The notes under the pieces: generated by a model
Databases searched by the model: none
Told to the model about the DNA's origin: nothing
What the model saw: the letters and a program-made list of their open reading frames with translations, nothing else
DNA from: CAYPZL01 sp964415045
Lineage (GTDB): Bacteria > Planctomycetota > Phycisphaerae > Sedimentisphaerales > Anaerobacaceae
Reading direction: 5' to 3'
NCBI GenBank assembly: GCA_964415045.1
Contig: CAYPZL010000206.1
Location: 1-9,422 of the forward strand
Length of the DNA: 9,422 bases
Made by a program: the position numbers and the translations under genes
In this document: positions 1 through 6,326 of the stretch, one piece after another
Layout: every line of letters starts with the position of its first letter
Position numbering within the stretch: the stretch's first letter is position 1

Positions 1-117
1 TCGGGCAAACAGGCCGAATCCCTTGAATTGGCACACCATTCTACGCGAGCACCCTTAAGGTTTGTTGGAAGTGTAGTTTTTGCAAAGCTTTACGTGATTA
101 CAGCATTTTGCCGGGTG

Positions 118-162
118 TGCTCGACACGCAGGAGGTCACTGGTTCAAGTCCAGTACCGCCCA
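118..162 (+). pseudogene. truncated tRNA 3' half (tRNA-Val-like), candidate attachment-site scar
   Basis: The sequence shows a perfect 5-bp T-arm (138-142 pairing with 150-154) around the loop TTCAAGT, followed by a 7-nt acceptor 3' strand ACCGCCC (155-161) and discriminator A162; no CCA is encoded. Reading backwards gives a 5-nt variable region AGGTC (133-137), an anticodon-stem 3' strand GCAGG (128-132) and a loop TCGACAC (121-127), which places GAC as anticodon, hence Val. The matching acceptor 5' strand (GGGCGGT) and the D-arm are absent upstream, only the inner 3 bp of the anticodon stem pair, and position 33 is C instead of the nearly invariant U. It is therefore a non-functional 3' fragment. 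Such 3' tRNA halves are typically left by tyrosine-recombinase integration into tRNA genes; that origin is inference. The isoacceptor identity is less certain than the tRNA origin. Confidence 0.6.
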
Positions 163-547
163 TTATCGCAACATGTGATCGACCAGATCGACGATTGCAT
201 CCCTGATTCAGGCTCCCAAGCCCTCATCGTTCATCAACCGCGCCCCGGTCAATCCGTCTGTCCCATACGCGGCCCAGACCTCGATCAAAGACGGCGCCGG
301 CGACCAGGGTATCCTCAATCGGGGGAAAACGGCGATCCGGGTGTGCGATCCGTGCCTCACTGACAAGCCCGATGGTTGGATCGCCGTGGAGATCGAGATC
401 CGCCACGTCGCTGGCTGGGGAGCACATTCGAGGGTTGTATGTTGACCACGCCAGTAGTATTCTGGTAGTCAGTCACGTTCAGGATGAGTGTTGTCTCGTG
501 CGGGAGCCGCGCGAGGCCCGACGTAACGTCATGCAGGAGAACTGTTG
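163..547. other. gene-poor stretch, no supportable gene
   Basis: About 385 bases lie between the tRNA fragment and the histidine kinase. A plus-strand frame is open without a stop from 179 to 445 but has no ATG or GTG start, and a minus-strand frame of 67 codons (224-427) overlaps it in codon register. Neither resembles a family I recognise, so at most this is a decayed coding remnant. Nearer the kinase there is an 11-nt inverted repeat GACGTAACGTC (520-530). A TTGACC hexamer (442-447) is a possible -35 box, but the best -10 at an 18-nt spacing (TAGTCA, 466-471) is poor. Confidence 0.5.
520..530. promoter_or_regulatory. short palindrome upstream of the kinase gene
   Basis: GACGT-A-ACGTC is a perfect inverted repeat around a single central base, lying 5 nt before the AGGAG ribosome-binding site. 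The position would suit an operator or a small 5'-UTR element, but an 11-nt palindrome can occur by chance and no second copy was noticed. Confidence 0.2.
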
Positions 548-550
548 GTG

Positions 551-1990
551 ATGAGTTCGCCTGAGGCCATCCGGGGAACTGTCTACGATTTGCCGCTGCT
601 CCAGGCGCCGGCTGCGGAAGAGCAGATGAAGGGCTCGGAACGCCCCTTGCCGGTGCCCCTGCTCGTCCAGAACGCTTTGTGGTTCTGCCGGTTCCGGTGG
701 CTGGTGATCGCCACACTTGTCGGCTACGGGGCCGTGGGGCTGGTCCCGGGATTGACCGTGCGTTTCGGAATCCGTCCTCCCGGCGCATGGCCCTTCGCCA
801 TTGCCGGGATTCTGACGCTGAGCAACGCTGTTTTTCTGTTCCTGGCGCGGACCAAGACGTCGTCTGCCAGGATTATATCCAACCTCTGGATTCAGATCGT
901 CACGGATCTGACCGTCCTGACCGTCGTAGTTTACTTCGTCGGCTCCCTGGAGACGAACATCGCGTTCGCCTATCTCTTTCATATCGTTCTGTCCTGCGTG
1001 TTCTTCTCTCGCCGGCAGAGCCTGGTTGTGACCGTGATGGCGATCGGCATGTTTGGTGTTTGCACCGGCGCAGAATACGTTCTGAAGATACTGCCTCCCA
1101 CGAGTGTTTTCTTGCGCTCTCATCTCGAAGACGATGTTCGAACTGAGCTCGTTACGTTGACCATAAACTTCTTTCTTACCGTTGGAATATGGGCGGTCGT
1201 CTGGTATCTTGCCTCCCGCCTGTCTTTCATGGTGCGTCAGCGGGACTTTGAGCTGGCCGAAACCAACAGCCGCCTTGAGGCTGCCCAACGCGAGCGGTCG
1301 CGGCATATGCTTGCCACGACCCACCAACTGAAGGCTCCGTTCGCCGCGATTCATTCCAACGCGCAGCTCCTTCTCCAGGGGTATTGCGGCGATATCCCCG
1401 AGGAAGCGGTGCAGGTGACGCAGCGGATCATCGCCCGGTGTCGACGGCTGACGACTGAAATCCAGGAGATGCTCCAACTGGCGAACCTCGGTTCGGCCAG
1501 CCAGGAGCCTCCTCCCGAAACAAGGATCGTCTCGACGGAGCTGTTGTTATGGTGTATGTCCCAGGTCGATCCTGTGGCACGTGAGCGAGACATTGCCTTC
1601 ACAACGGATCTTCGGCCCGTCATTCTGATAGGAAGCGAAGATCACTTCAAAATGCTGTTTGTCAATCTCCTGTCCAATGCCGTGGTCTATTCCCACAACA
1701 ATGGGCGGGTCCACGTGGCCTGCCGCCCGGACTCAAACTCGGAGCCTGTTGTCACGATCGCGGACAACGGCATCGGCATAGCCCCGGAGAAGCTGCCGCA
1801 CATCTTTGAGGAGCATTATCGTACCAAGGAAGCGGTGCGACACAACAAGGAGTCTTCCGGACTGGGCCTGGCCATTGTCAAACACGTGGCAGAAATGTAC
1901 GGGATTCGCATCAGAGTTGAGAGCCGCCCGGGTTCCGGGACGAGGTTTGAGCTCAGGTTTCCGCCTGCGGATGCCCGCCGGACCGAATGA
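551..1990 (+). CDS. membrane sensor histidine kinase (HisKA + HATPase_c)
   Basis: This 479-residue protein is a transmitter kinase that should autophosphorylate on histidine and pass the phosphate to the response regulator encoded 18 nt downstream. About 45 soluble residues come first, then roughly six hydrophobic spans (about 51-68, 80-99, 110-130, 134-152, 157-177, 200-220), a short charged coiled-coil-like linker (228-252), and a HisKA dimerisation helix with H258 in HQLKAP. The ATP-binding domain follows: N-box NLLSNA (372-377), G1 DNGIGI (405-410), F-box near 416-421, and G2 GLGLAI (437-442). There is no PAS, HAMP or large periplasmic domain, so the signal is probably sensed in or near the membrane; a redox or quinone cue is only a guess from the nqr neighbour. 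The H-box is unusual, with HQLKAP replacing the common HELRTP. AGGAG at 535-539 could serve the ATG at 551, the GTG at 548 or the TTG at 545; I chose ATG, though GTG has the better spacing. Confidence 0.9.
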   Translation: MSSPEAIRGTVYDLPLLQAPAAEEQMKGSERPLPVPLLVQNALWFCRFRWLVIATLVGYGAVGLVPGLTVRFGIRPPGAWPFAIAGILTLSNAVFLFLARTKTSSARIISNLWIQIVTDLTVLTVVVYFVGSLETNIAFAYLFHIVLSCVFFSRRQSLVVTVMAIGMFGVCTGAEYVLKILPPTSVFLRSHLEDDVRTELVTLTINFFLTVGIWAVVWYLASRLSFMVRQRDFELAETNSRLEAAQRERSRHMLATTHQLKAPFAAIHSNAQLLLQGYCGDIPEEAVQVTQRIIARCRRLTTEIQEMLQLANLGSASQEPPPETRIVSTELLLWCMSQVDPVARERDIAFTTDLRPVILIGSEDHFKMLFVNLLSNAVVYSHNNGRVHVACRPDSNSEPVVTIADNGIGIAPEKLPHIFEEHYRTKEAVRHNKESSGLGLAIVKHVAEMYGIRIRVESRPGSGTRFELRFPPADARRTE

Positions 1991-2008
1991 TTGAGAAGGA
2001 GAAGTGAG

Positions 2009-2416
2009 ATGGCTTACCTGTTGATTGTGGATGACGACGAGGACTTCGCCAATACCGCTGCGACCGTTCTACGCAAGGAAGGACACGAGGTCCACGTTGA
2101 GCTGGACACGGATGACGCGATGCAGAACATGGAAGACAGATGCCCGGACCTGATCATTCTGGATGTCATGTTTCCGGAAAGCGCCCACGCGGGCTTTGAC
2201 CTGGCTCGCTTCATCCGTCACGAAAGCGGCAAGCTCAAAGATGTTCCCATCCTGATGTTGACCGCCATCAATGCCAAGTTTCCTTTAGGGTTCGGCCCCC
2301 AGGACATCGACGACGCGTGGATGCCGGTGACCGGTTTTCTGGAAAAGCCCGTCGATCTCGAAGTCCTGAAACACAAGGTGGCCAAGCTCCTGAGTGAAGC
2401 CAAGACGGTCGATTGA
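2009..2416 (+). CDS. single-domain response regulator (receiver only)
   Basis: This 135-residue protein is a CheY-like receiver domain with no DNA-binding or enzymatic output domain. The acidic cluster D9-D10-D11 follows the first beta strand, D52 in LILDVMFP-type context is the predicted phospho-acceptor, T85 (LTA) and K113 (EKPV) complete the active site. The segment between beta-4 and beta-5 (about 86-108) is longer than in CheY and contains a FGPQD stretch. The ATG at 2009 follows AAGGAG (1996-2001) at a 7-nt spacing, so the in-frame TTG at 1991 is unlikely to be used. It sits 18 nt after the histidine kinase stop and is presumably its cognate partner. Because it lacks an output domain it must act through protein-protein contact or as a phosphate relay or sink; the target is not visible in the window. 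Confidence 0.92.
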   Translation: MAYLLIVDDDEDFANTAATVLRKEGHEVHVELDTDDAMQNMEDRCPDLIILDVMFPESAHAGFDLARFIRHESGKLKDVPILMLTAINAKFPLGFGPQDIDDAWMPVTGFLEKPVDLEVLKHKVAKLLSEAKTVD

Positions 2417-2500
2417 CGGCATGTAAGCAGCCGGTTCGTTGTGTTGTGGTTGGGTTCAAAAGAGCCGGCGGGAATGCGGTGGATATGTCGTGCCGTGCAA

Positions 2501-2539
2501 GGGGGGCTCGCGTCCCCCCGGGAGATGTTTCGCCGGGGG
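2501..2539 (+). repeat. two mutually exclusive G/C hairpins
   Basis: A run of six G (2501-2506) can pair with six C (2514-2519) around the loop CTCGCGT. The same C run, extended to CCCCCGG (2515-2521), can instead pair with CCGGGGG (2533-2539) around an 11-nt loop. The two foldings share the C tract, so they compete. There is no following T run, so this is not a standard intrinsic terminator. It may be a dispersed repeat or a structured leader to the broken gene that follows. Confidence 0.4.
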
Positions 2540-2548
2540 CTCTGCCAG

Positions 2549-2812
2549 ATGGAACCCGGATGGTATGGTAAGTCTACAGTTATCCTGGGCTGTGGCAACT
2601 GGTTGTGTGGCGATGACGGGTTCGGCCCGACCGTCGCCCAGCGCCTGGAGCGTGACTTTGAGATTCCACCCGATGTCCACGTTCTGAATGCAGGAACTTC
2701 CGTCCGCGAGATTCTCTTTGACATCGCGCTGTCTGGCAGGAGACCGGTCCAGGCACAAGCGGCGCCGGCCCCGCAGACACGTCAATCCTGCGGCAGCTTG
2801 GGCTCGTCGTGA
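2549..2812 (+). pseudogene. truncated hydrogenase maturation protease (HycI/HyaD type, peptidase A31)
   Basis: The frame encodes an N-terminal fragment of the endopeptidase that trims the C-terminal tail of a [NiFe]-hydrogenase large subunit after nickel insertion. The signature is clear: VILGCGN, then GDDGFGP holding the first metal-binding acidic residue, a conserved arginine-leucine-glutamate helix, and VLNAGTSVREILFDIA. After about residue 57, just past LSGRRPVQ, the family match ends and a low-complexity Gln/Ala/Pro/Ser tail runs to the stop, giving about 87 residues against a usual 150-170. I could not find the missing second half (with its later conserved Asp and His) in the other two forward frames downstream, so a deletion or rearrangement is more likely than one frameshift. 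The start is uncertain: ATG 2549 best fits the family, while ATG 2525 in the same frame follows a GGGAG. No hydrogenase structural genes are in the window. Confidence 0.65.
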
Positions 2813-2827
2813 TTTTCTGGAGAAGGC

Positions 2828-2857
2828 TTTGCATGTGCGAAGGTCAGCAGATAGTAT
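2828..2857 (+). promoter_or_regulatory. nqrA: weak candidate promoter for the nqr operon
   Basis: The 192-base gap before nqrA should hold the operon promoter. The best sigma70-like pair I can see is TTGCAT near 2829-2834 and TAGTAT at 2852-2857, 17 nt apart. A second option is TTGGCA (2880-2885) with TCTGAT (2903-2908). Both match the consensus poorly, and planctomycete promoters are not well predicted by this consensus, so this is only a pointer. Confidence 0.18.
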
Positions 2858-3004
2858 ATGCGGCGGTCTCGACACGCACTTGGCAGTTACGGACTCAGCG
2901 GCTCTGATGAGTCCCATATGGATAGGTGTGCTGTATGGTATCAGGAGTAGTCGCGTGAAGTGTTTCTGGCGTGATATCTGTTGCCGTGAAGGGAGCGTTC
3001 TTCC

Positions 3005-4420
3005 ATGCCCTTAGCCAGCAGAAAAGAGAGCCTTGGCGCCTACAAACGGGGACGGACCGGCACGCTGCGGGTCGACGGCGGGATCTCGGTGCGTTTCGAG
3101 CAGGCCCGGTTCACTCGGGCCGACGCACCGGTTACGCCGGGGCAACTTCGACACCCTCTGACCCAGTGGGGCCGGCGACTGAGAGACATCCAGGTGCAAC
3201 AAGGCCAGGCAGTGCAGGGGGGGCAGCTCCTGGCCCGATCCGAGCACCTGGAGCTTCGGGCCGGATTGCCGGGCAGGATCACGGAGATCGTACCTTCCAA
3301 ACGCAGAACCAGGGGGTATATTGCGATCCAGGTAGACCGGGCAAAGCAGTCCGGTAGCCGGAGCAAAGGCGTGGGCAAAGACGCTCCCGCGAGCGAACTG
3401 CGGCAATTCGCCCGCGAAAAAGGCATCTGGCCGGAAATCCAGACGGGGATGGAGATGCTGCCGCCGCACCCCGACGACGAGCCCAAGGCGATTGTCGTTC
3501 GCTGTGTGTATGCCGAGCCTTTTGTGGCTCGCGGCTCCGACATCATCGGGGCGAATGTGGACGCCTTCACCAACGGCCTGGAGGTTCTCTGTCGTTTGGG
3601 CGGCGGCTACGCCCCGATCGAACTGACTTTCCCGGAGCAGGACGGCCACCTCGGCAAGACCATCCGCGAACGGCTTCGCGGCCGGGCCCGTGTGCGTACC
3701 GTGACCGTGCCGGTACAATACCCGGTGGAGAATCCCCTGCTCCTGAGCACCCTCCTGGGCCAGGCGCACGACTGGGGGCCCGATCATTTCTGGGTGCTGG
3801 ATCCGCAAGCCGTGATTGCCCTGTGGAGGGCCTTCGACAGCGGACAGGCCTGGGATATGCGAACGATTGCGATCTCCGGCCCTGCGGTGGAGACTCCGGC
3901 GCTGGTGGAGGCGCCGTTGGGTACGCCTTTGCTGGAACTGGTCAAGGATCGTGTCGGAGGCAGGGATCCGGAAGGGTGCTGCATCCTGCGGGGCGGGCTG
4001 TACCTGGGGCAGCGCGCCGACAAAGGCGACGGCCTGGCGTATGGTGACCGTACGATTACCGTGATTGCGGAAGAGGAAGGGCCGGAATTGTTCGGCTGGC
4101 TGAATCCCGGCCGGGACCGGCACTCCTGGACCAATACGTTTGTCTCTTCCCTGACGCATCCGGTCTTTCGCGCGAAGTCTCTGCTGCGAGGGGGGCGACG
4201 GCCTTGCGTGCAGTGCGGATTCTGCCGCCAGGCGTGCCCCGCCGGGCTGTACCCCCATCAGTTGCATCGGTTGGTCTCGCTCGAACTTCTGGAGGAGGCC
4301 GAACAGATGGGGCTGCTTAACTGCGTGGAGTGCAACAGTTGCTCCTATGGCTGTGTGAGCAAGTTGGATCTGGCCCATGATATTATCCTTGCCCGACGGA
4401 AAGTGCTCCAGGAGGAGTGA
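3005..4420 (+). CDS. nqrA: Na+-translocating NADH:quinone reductase subunit A, with RnfC-like 4Fe-4S motifs
   Basis: NqrA is the peripheral cytoplasmic subunit of the sodium pump, associated with quinone reduction. The 471 residues begin with the barrel-sandwich part (about 24-110), including VQQGQAVQGGQLLA and LPGRITEI of the Rnf/Nqr lipoyl-like fold. The central Rossmann-like part follows (about 160-290), then a conserved SGPAV, the SLBB region (about 320-355) and ELFGWLNPGRDRHS (361-373), which is NqrA-typical. Unlike the well-studied Vibrio NqrA, the C-terminus keeps two complete C-x2-C-x2-C-x3-C motifs: C401, C404, C407, C411 and C440, C443, C446, C450. These should bind two [4Fe-4S] clusters as in RnfC. 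The ATG at 3005 follows AAGGGAG (2989-2995) with 9 nt spacing. It is the first gene of the operon, 74 nt before nqrB. RnfC was considered, but the partner genes are all Nqr type, including nqrF and no rnfB. Confidence 0.9.
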   Translation: MPLASRKESLGAYKRGRTGTLRVDGGISVRFEQARFTRADAPVTPGQLRHPLTQWGRRLRDIQVQQGQAVQGGQLLARSEHLELRAGLPGRITEIVPSKRRTRGYIAIQVDRAKQSGSRSKGVGKDAPASELRQFAREKGIWPEIQTGMEMLPPHPDDEPKAIVVRCVYAEPFVARGSDIIGANVDAFTNGLEVLCRLGGGYAPIELTFPEQDGHLGKTIRERLRGRARVRTVTVPVQYPVENPLLLSTLLGQAHDWGPDHFWVLDPQAVIALWRAFDSGQAWDMRTIAISGPAVETPALVEAPLGTPLLELVKDRVGGRDPEGCCILRGGLYLGQRADKGDGLAYGDRTITVIAEEEGPELFGWLNPGRDRHSWTNTFVSSLTHPVFRAKSLLRGGRRPCVQCGFCRQACPAGLYPHQLHRLVSLELLEEAEQMGLLNCVECNSCSYGCVSKLDLAHDIILARRKVLQEE

Positions 4421-4494
4421 GATCGGCAGGGGCCGGGAATCGGAAAGCCGAATACAGGTGATTGGCGTCAGACGCTTATAGATGGTGGTCTTGC

Positions 4495-5640
4495 ATGGGG
4501 CTTATTGATAAATTCCTGGACCGGACTCGGGGATACTTCGATGGCGAGGAGGCGCCATTGCGGTGGCTCTATCCCCTCTTTGAGACCATGGAGTCGTTCT
4601 TCGTGTTGCTCCCGCGGCGGTCGGCGCAGGCGCCCGTCGTGCGCGACGCCATTGAATTGAAGCGCTATATGACGGCGGTCATCCTCTCTCTGCTGCCGCT
4701 CTATGCCTTTGGCCTGGTCGTATTTGGCCCGCGTCTGATCCTGATGACTGTGGTCAGCTACGCTGCGGGTCTGGCGGTCGAGTTTCTGTTTGCCATCATT
4801 CGCAAGGAAGAGATCAACGAAGGGTTCTTCGTAACGGGCCTCATCTTCCCCATGGTGCTCCCGCCGGCGACCCCGTTGTGGATCGTGGCGATCGGCGTGA
4901 TGTTCGGGGTCTTCTTCGGCAAGGAGGTCTTCGGCGGCACGGGCCACAATATCTTCAACCCGGCCCTCGTCTCCCGGTGTTTTATCACGTTGTCCTGGCC
5001 CGGCCTGCTGTCCGAGACCTACACGAAGCCCTTTGCCTGGCTGGATACTTTCAGCGGCGCCGAGACCACAGCGTTCGCCACGCCGGTGGATGCCCTCACC
5101 ACGGCCACGCCGCTGAGCCACGTGGGCGACGTGGTGCGTAGCGCCGATCCGGCAGTGTCCCTGGGTGGTTCTGACGTCTTACGCTACTATTTTGGCCTCT
5201 GCAGCGGCAGCGTGTGCGAGACGTGCGCCGTCCTGATTCTGATCACCGGCGTCTGGCTGGCCTGGACCAAGGTCAGCAACTGGCGCACCCCGGTTTCGAT
5301 CCTGCTGGCCTACTTCGTACCCGGCATGGTCCTGGCGTGGATCTGGCCCCAGGTCTTTGCCTCGCCTCTGGTCGGTCTGGGCGTCGGCGGCCTTCTGTTC
5401 GGGGCCTTTTACATGGCCACGGACCCCGTCACCTCGCCGGCGACAAACGAGGGCAAATGGATTTACGGGATAGGGATCGGCCTGGTGGTCCTGCTGATTC
5501 GCGGTCTGGGCGCCGCGCCCGAGGGAGTGACGTACGCGATTCTGGTGATGAACATCTTCGCCCCGTTGATCGACAGGCAAATCATCCGCGCCAGCGTCCC
5601 GGCCCCGCTTCCCAGAAAGGAGGGCATACATGAGCGATAA
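4495..5640 (+). CDS. nqrB: Na+-translocating NADH:quinone reductase subunit B
   Basis: NqrB is the large membrane subunit that carries a covalent FMN and riboflavin and forms much of the ion path. The 381-residue product has the NqrB-specific N-terminal region (LYPLFETMESFF and RDAIELKRYM, about 25-59), then about ten hydrophobic spans. Family motifs include GGTGHNIFNPAL (147-158) and MATDPVTSP (307-315). The FMN-attachment motif is D199-A-L-T-T-A-T205, with Thr205 the predicted phosphoester site; the usual small residue (Gly or Ser) before AT is Thr here. The segment corresponding to GSIGE-S of Vibrio reads C236-S-G-S-V-C241-E-T-C244, giving three unusual cysteines. ATG 4495 matches the known N-terminus; the in-frame TTG at 4462 would add 11 residues. 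Its end overlaps nqrC by 11 nt, consistent with coupled translation. Confidence 0.95.
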   Translation: MGLIDKFLDRTRGYFDGEEAPLRWLYPLFETMESFFVLLPRRSAQAPVVRDAIELKRYMTAVILSLLPLYAFGLVVFGPRLILMTVVSYAAGLAVEFLFAIIRKEEINEGFFVTGLIFPMVLPPATPLWIVAIGVMFGVFFGKEVFGGTGHNIFNPALVSRCFITLSWPGLLSETYTKPFAWLDTFSGAETTAFATPVDALTTATPLSHVGDVVRSADPAVSLGGSDVLRYYFGLCSGSVCETCAVLILITGVWLAWTKVSNWRTPVSILLAYFVPGMVLAWIWPQVFASPLVGLGVGGLLFGAFYMATDPVTSPATNEGKWIYGIGIGLVVLLIRGLGAAPEGVTYAILVMNIFAPLIDRQIIRASVPAPLPRKEGIHER

Positions 5641-6244
5641 GGCCAAGTCGCTTCTGTTTCTTCTGGTCATGGCTCTGATTGCAGGCAACGGTCTGGCGGC
5701 TATCAGCATGGGCCTGCGCGAGCGGATCGAGAACAACCGCAGGATGATGCGCGTCCGCAGCCTCCTCGACGTCCTGCAGGTGCAGGGACGCGAGGGCAAA
5801 ACCGATGCGGAATTGCTGGCGATCTATGAAAGCAGCGTTCTGGAAAGGCCCGGCGAGTTTCCGCTCTATGTATATCAGGAGGACGGTCGGGATGTGGCGC
5901 TGGGCTTCGATCTGAACGGTCCGGGGCTCTGGGACAAGATTAGGGGTTTCATGTCGGTGGAGAACGACGGCGTCACCGTCCGCGGTGTCCGGTTCTACGA
6001 ACAGAATGAAACACCGGGCCTGGGAGGGGAGATCGGCACGCCGATCTTCGAGCGGCGATTCGTCGGTAAGAGGTTGTATGAATCGGACCGGGTGCTGCGT
6101 ATCGTCAAAGCCGGCAGTGCGGCCGACCCCAGCGCCACGGAGGTGGACGGGATCACCGGCGCTACGCTGACCTGCGAAGCGGTCAACAAGTTCATGGTCC
6201 CGACGATTGAAAGATTCCGTGAGCAGGGTGCCGGTGGCAGATGA
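5630..6244 (+). CDS. nqrC: Na+-translocating NADH:quinone reductase subunit C (covalent FMN)
   Basis: NqrC passes electrons through a covalently attached FMN in a domain anchored outside the membrane. The 204-residue product has one N-terminal membrane anchor (about 7-28), a short helical linker, and an FMN-binding domain. Visible family motifs are GPGLWDKIRGF (98-108), NETPGLGGEI (126-135) and D173-G-I-T-G-A-T179, the ApbE flavinylation motif in which Thr179 should carry FMN. It is shorter than Vibrio NqrC (about 257 residues), mostly in the region between anchor and FMN domain. The start ATG overlaps the end of nqrB and is preceded by AAAGGAGGG (5615-5623), a strong ribosome-binding site that fixes this start. 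Confidence 0.95.
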   Translation: MSDKAKSLLFLLVMALIAGNGLAAISMGLRERIENNRRMMRVRSLLDVLQVQGREGKTDAELLAIYESSVLERPGEFPLYVYQEDGRDVALGFDLNGPGLWDKIRGFMSVENDGVTVRGVRFYEQNETPGLGGEIGTPIFERRFVGKRLYESDRVLRIVKAGSAADPSATEVDGITGATLTCEAVNKFMVPTIERFREQGAGGR

Positions 6245-6326
6245 ACGATCGCAGATCATGCGGATTAGACACAGACCGACGCGGATGGGCGTTCATCCCC
6301 CGCGTCGCTGACCTGGAGCAGCTTTG
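6245..6326 (+). repeat. nqrC-nqrD spacer with an inverted repeat and a dispersed-repeat-like motif
   Basis: This is the largest gap inside the operon (82 nt) and it overlaps the nqrC end. GATGAACG (6240-6247) is the exact inverse of CGTTCATC (6290-6297), about 42 nt apart. Between them CGGAT occurs twice around ACACAGA, a word pattern (CGGATTAGACACAGA) that recalls short dispersed non-coding repeats of several bacterial phyla; that comparison is from memory. It could form a stem in the polycistronic RNA and tune expression or stability of the two halves. Confidence 0.35.

Noticed and set aside
83..92. AAAGCTTT palindrome
   Set aside because: An 8-nt palindrome with no partner copies or context; expected by chance.
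28..363. Plus-strand open frame of 111 codons across the tRNA fragment
   Set aside because: It reads straight through the tRNA T-arm and acceptor strand, has no ribosome-binding site and an Arg-rich random-looking product.
479..1477. Long minus-strand open frame of 332 codons
   Set aside because: It lies antisense to the histidine kinase, whose motifs are unambiguous, and its Gln/Arg/His/Gly-rich translation matches no family; it is a high-GC shadow.
3011..4378. Minus-strand open frame of 455 codons opposite nqrA
   Set aside because: Antisense to a clear NqrA; the product is rich in His, Gln, Arg and Pro and has no domain pattern.
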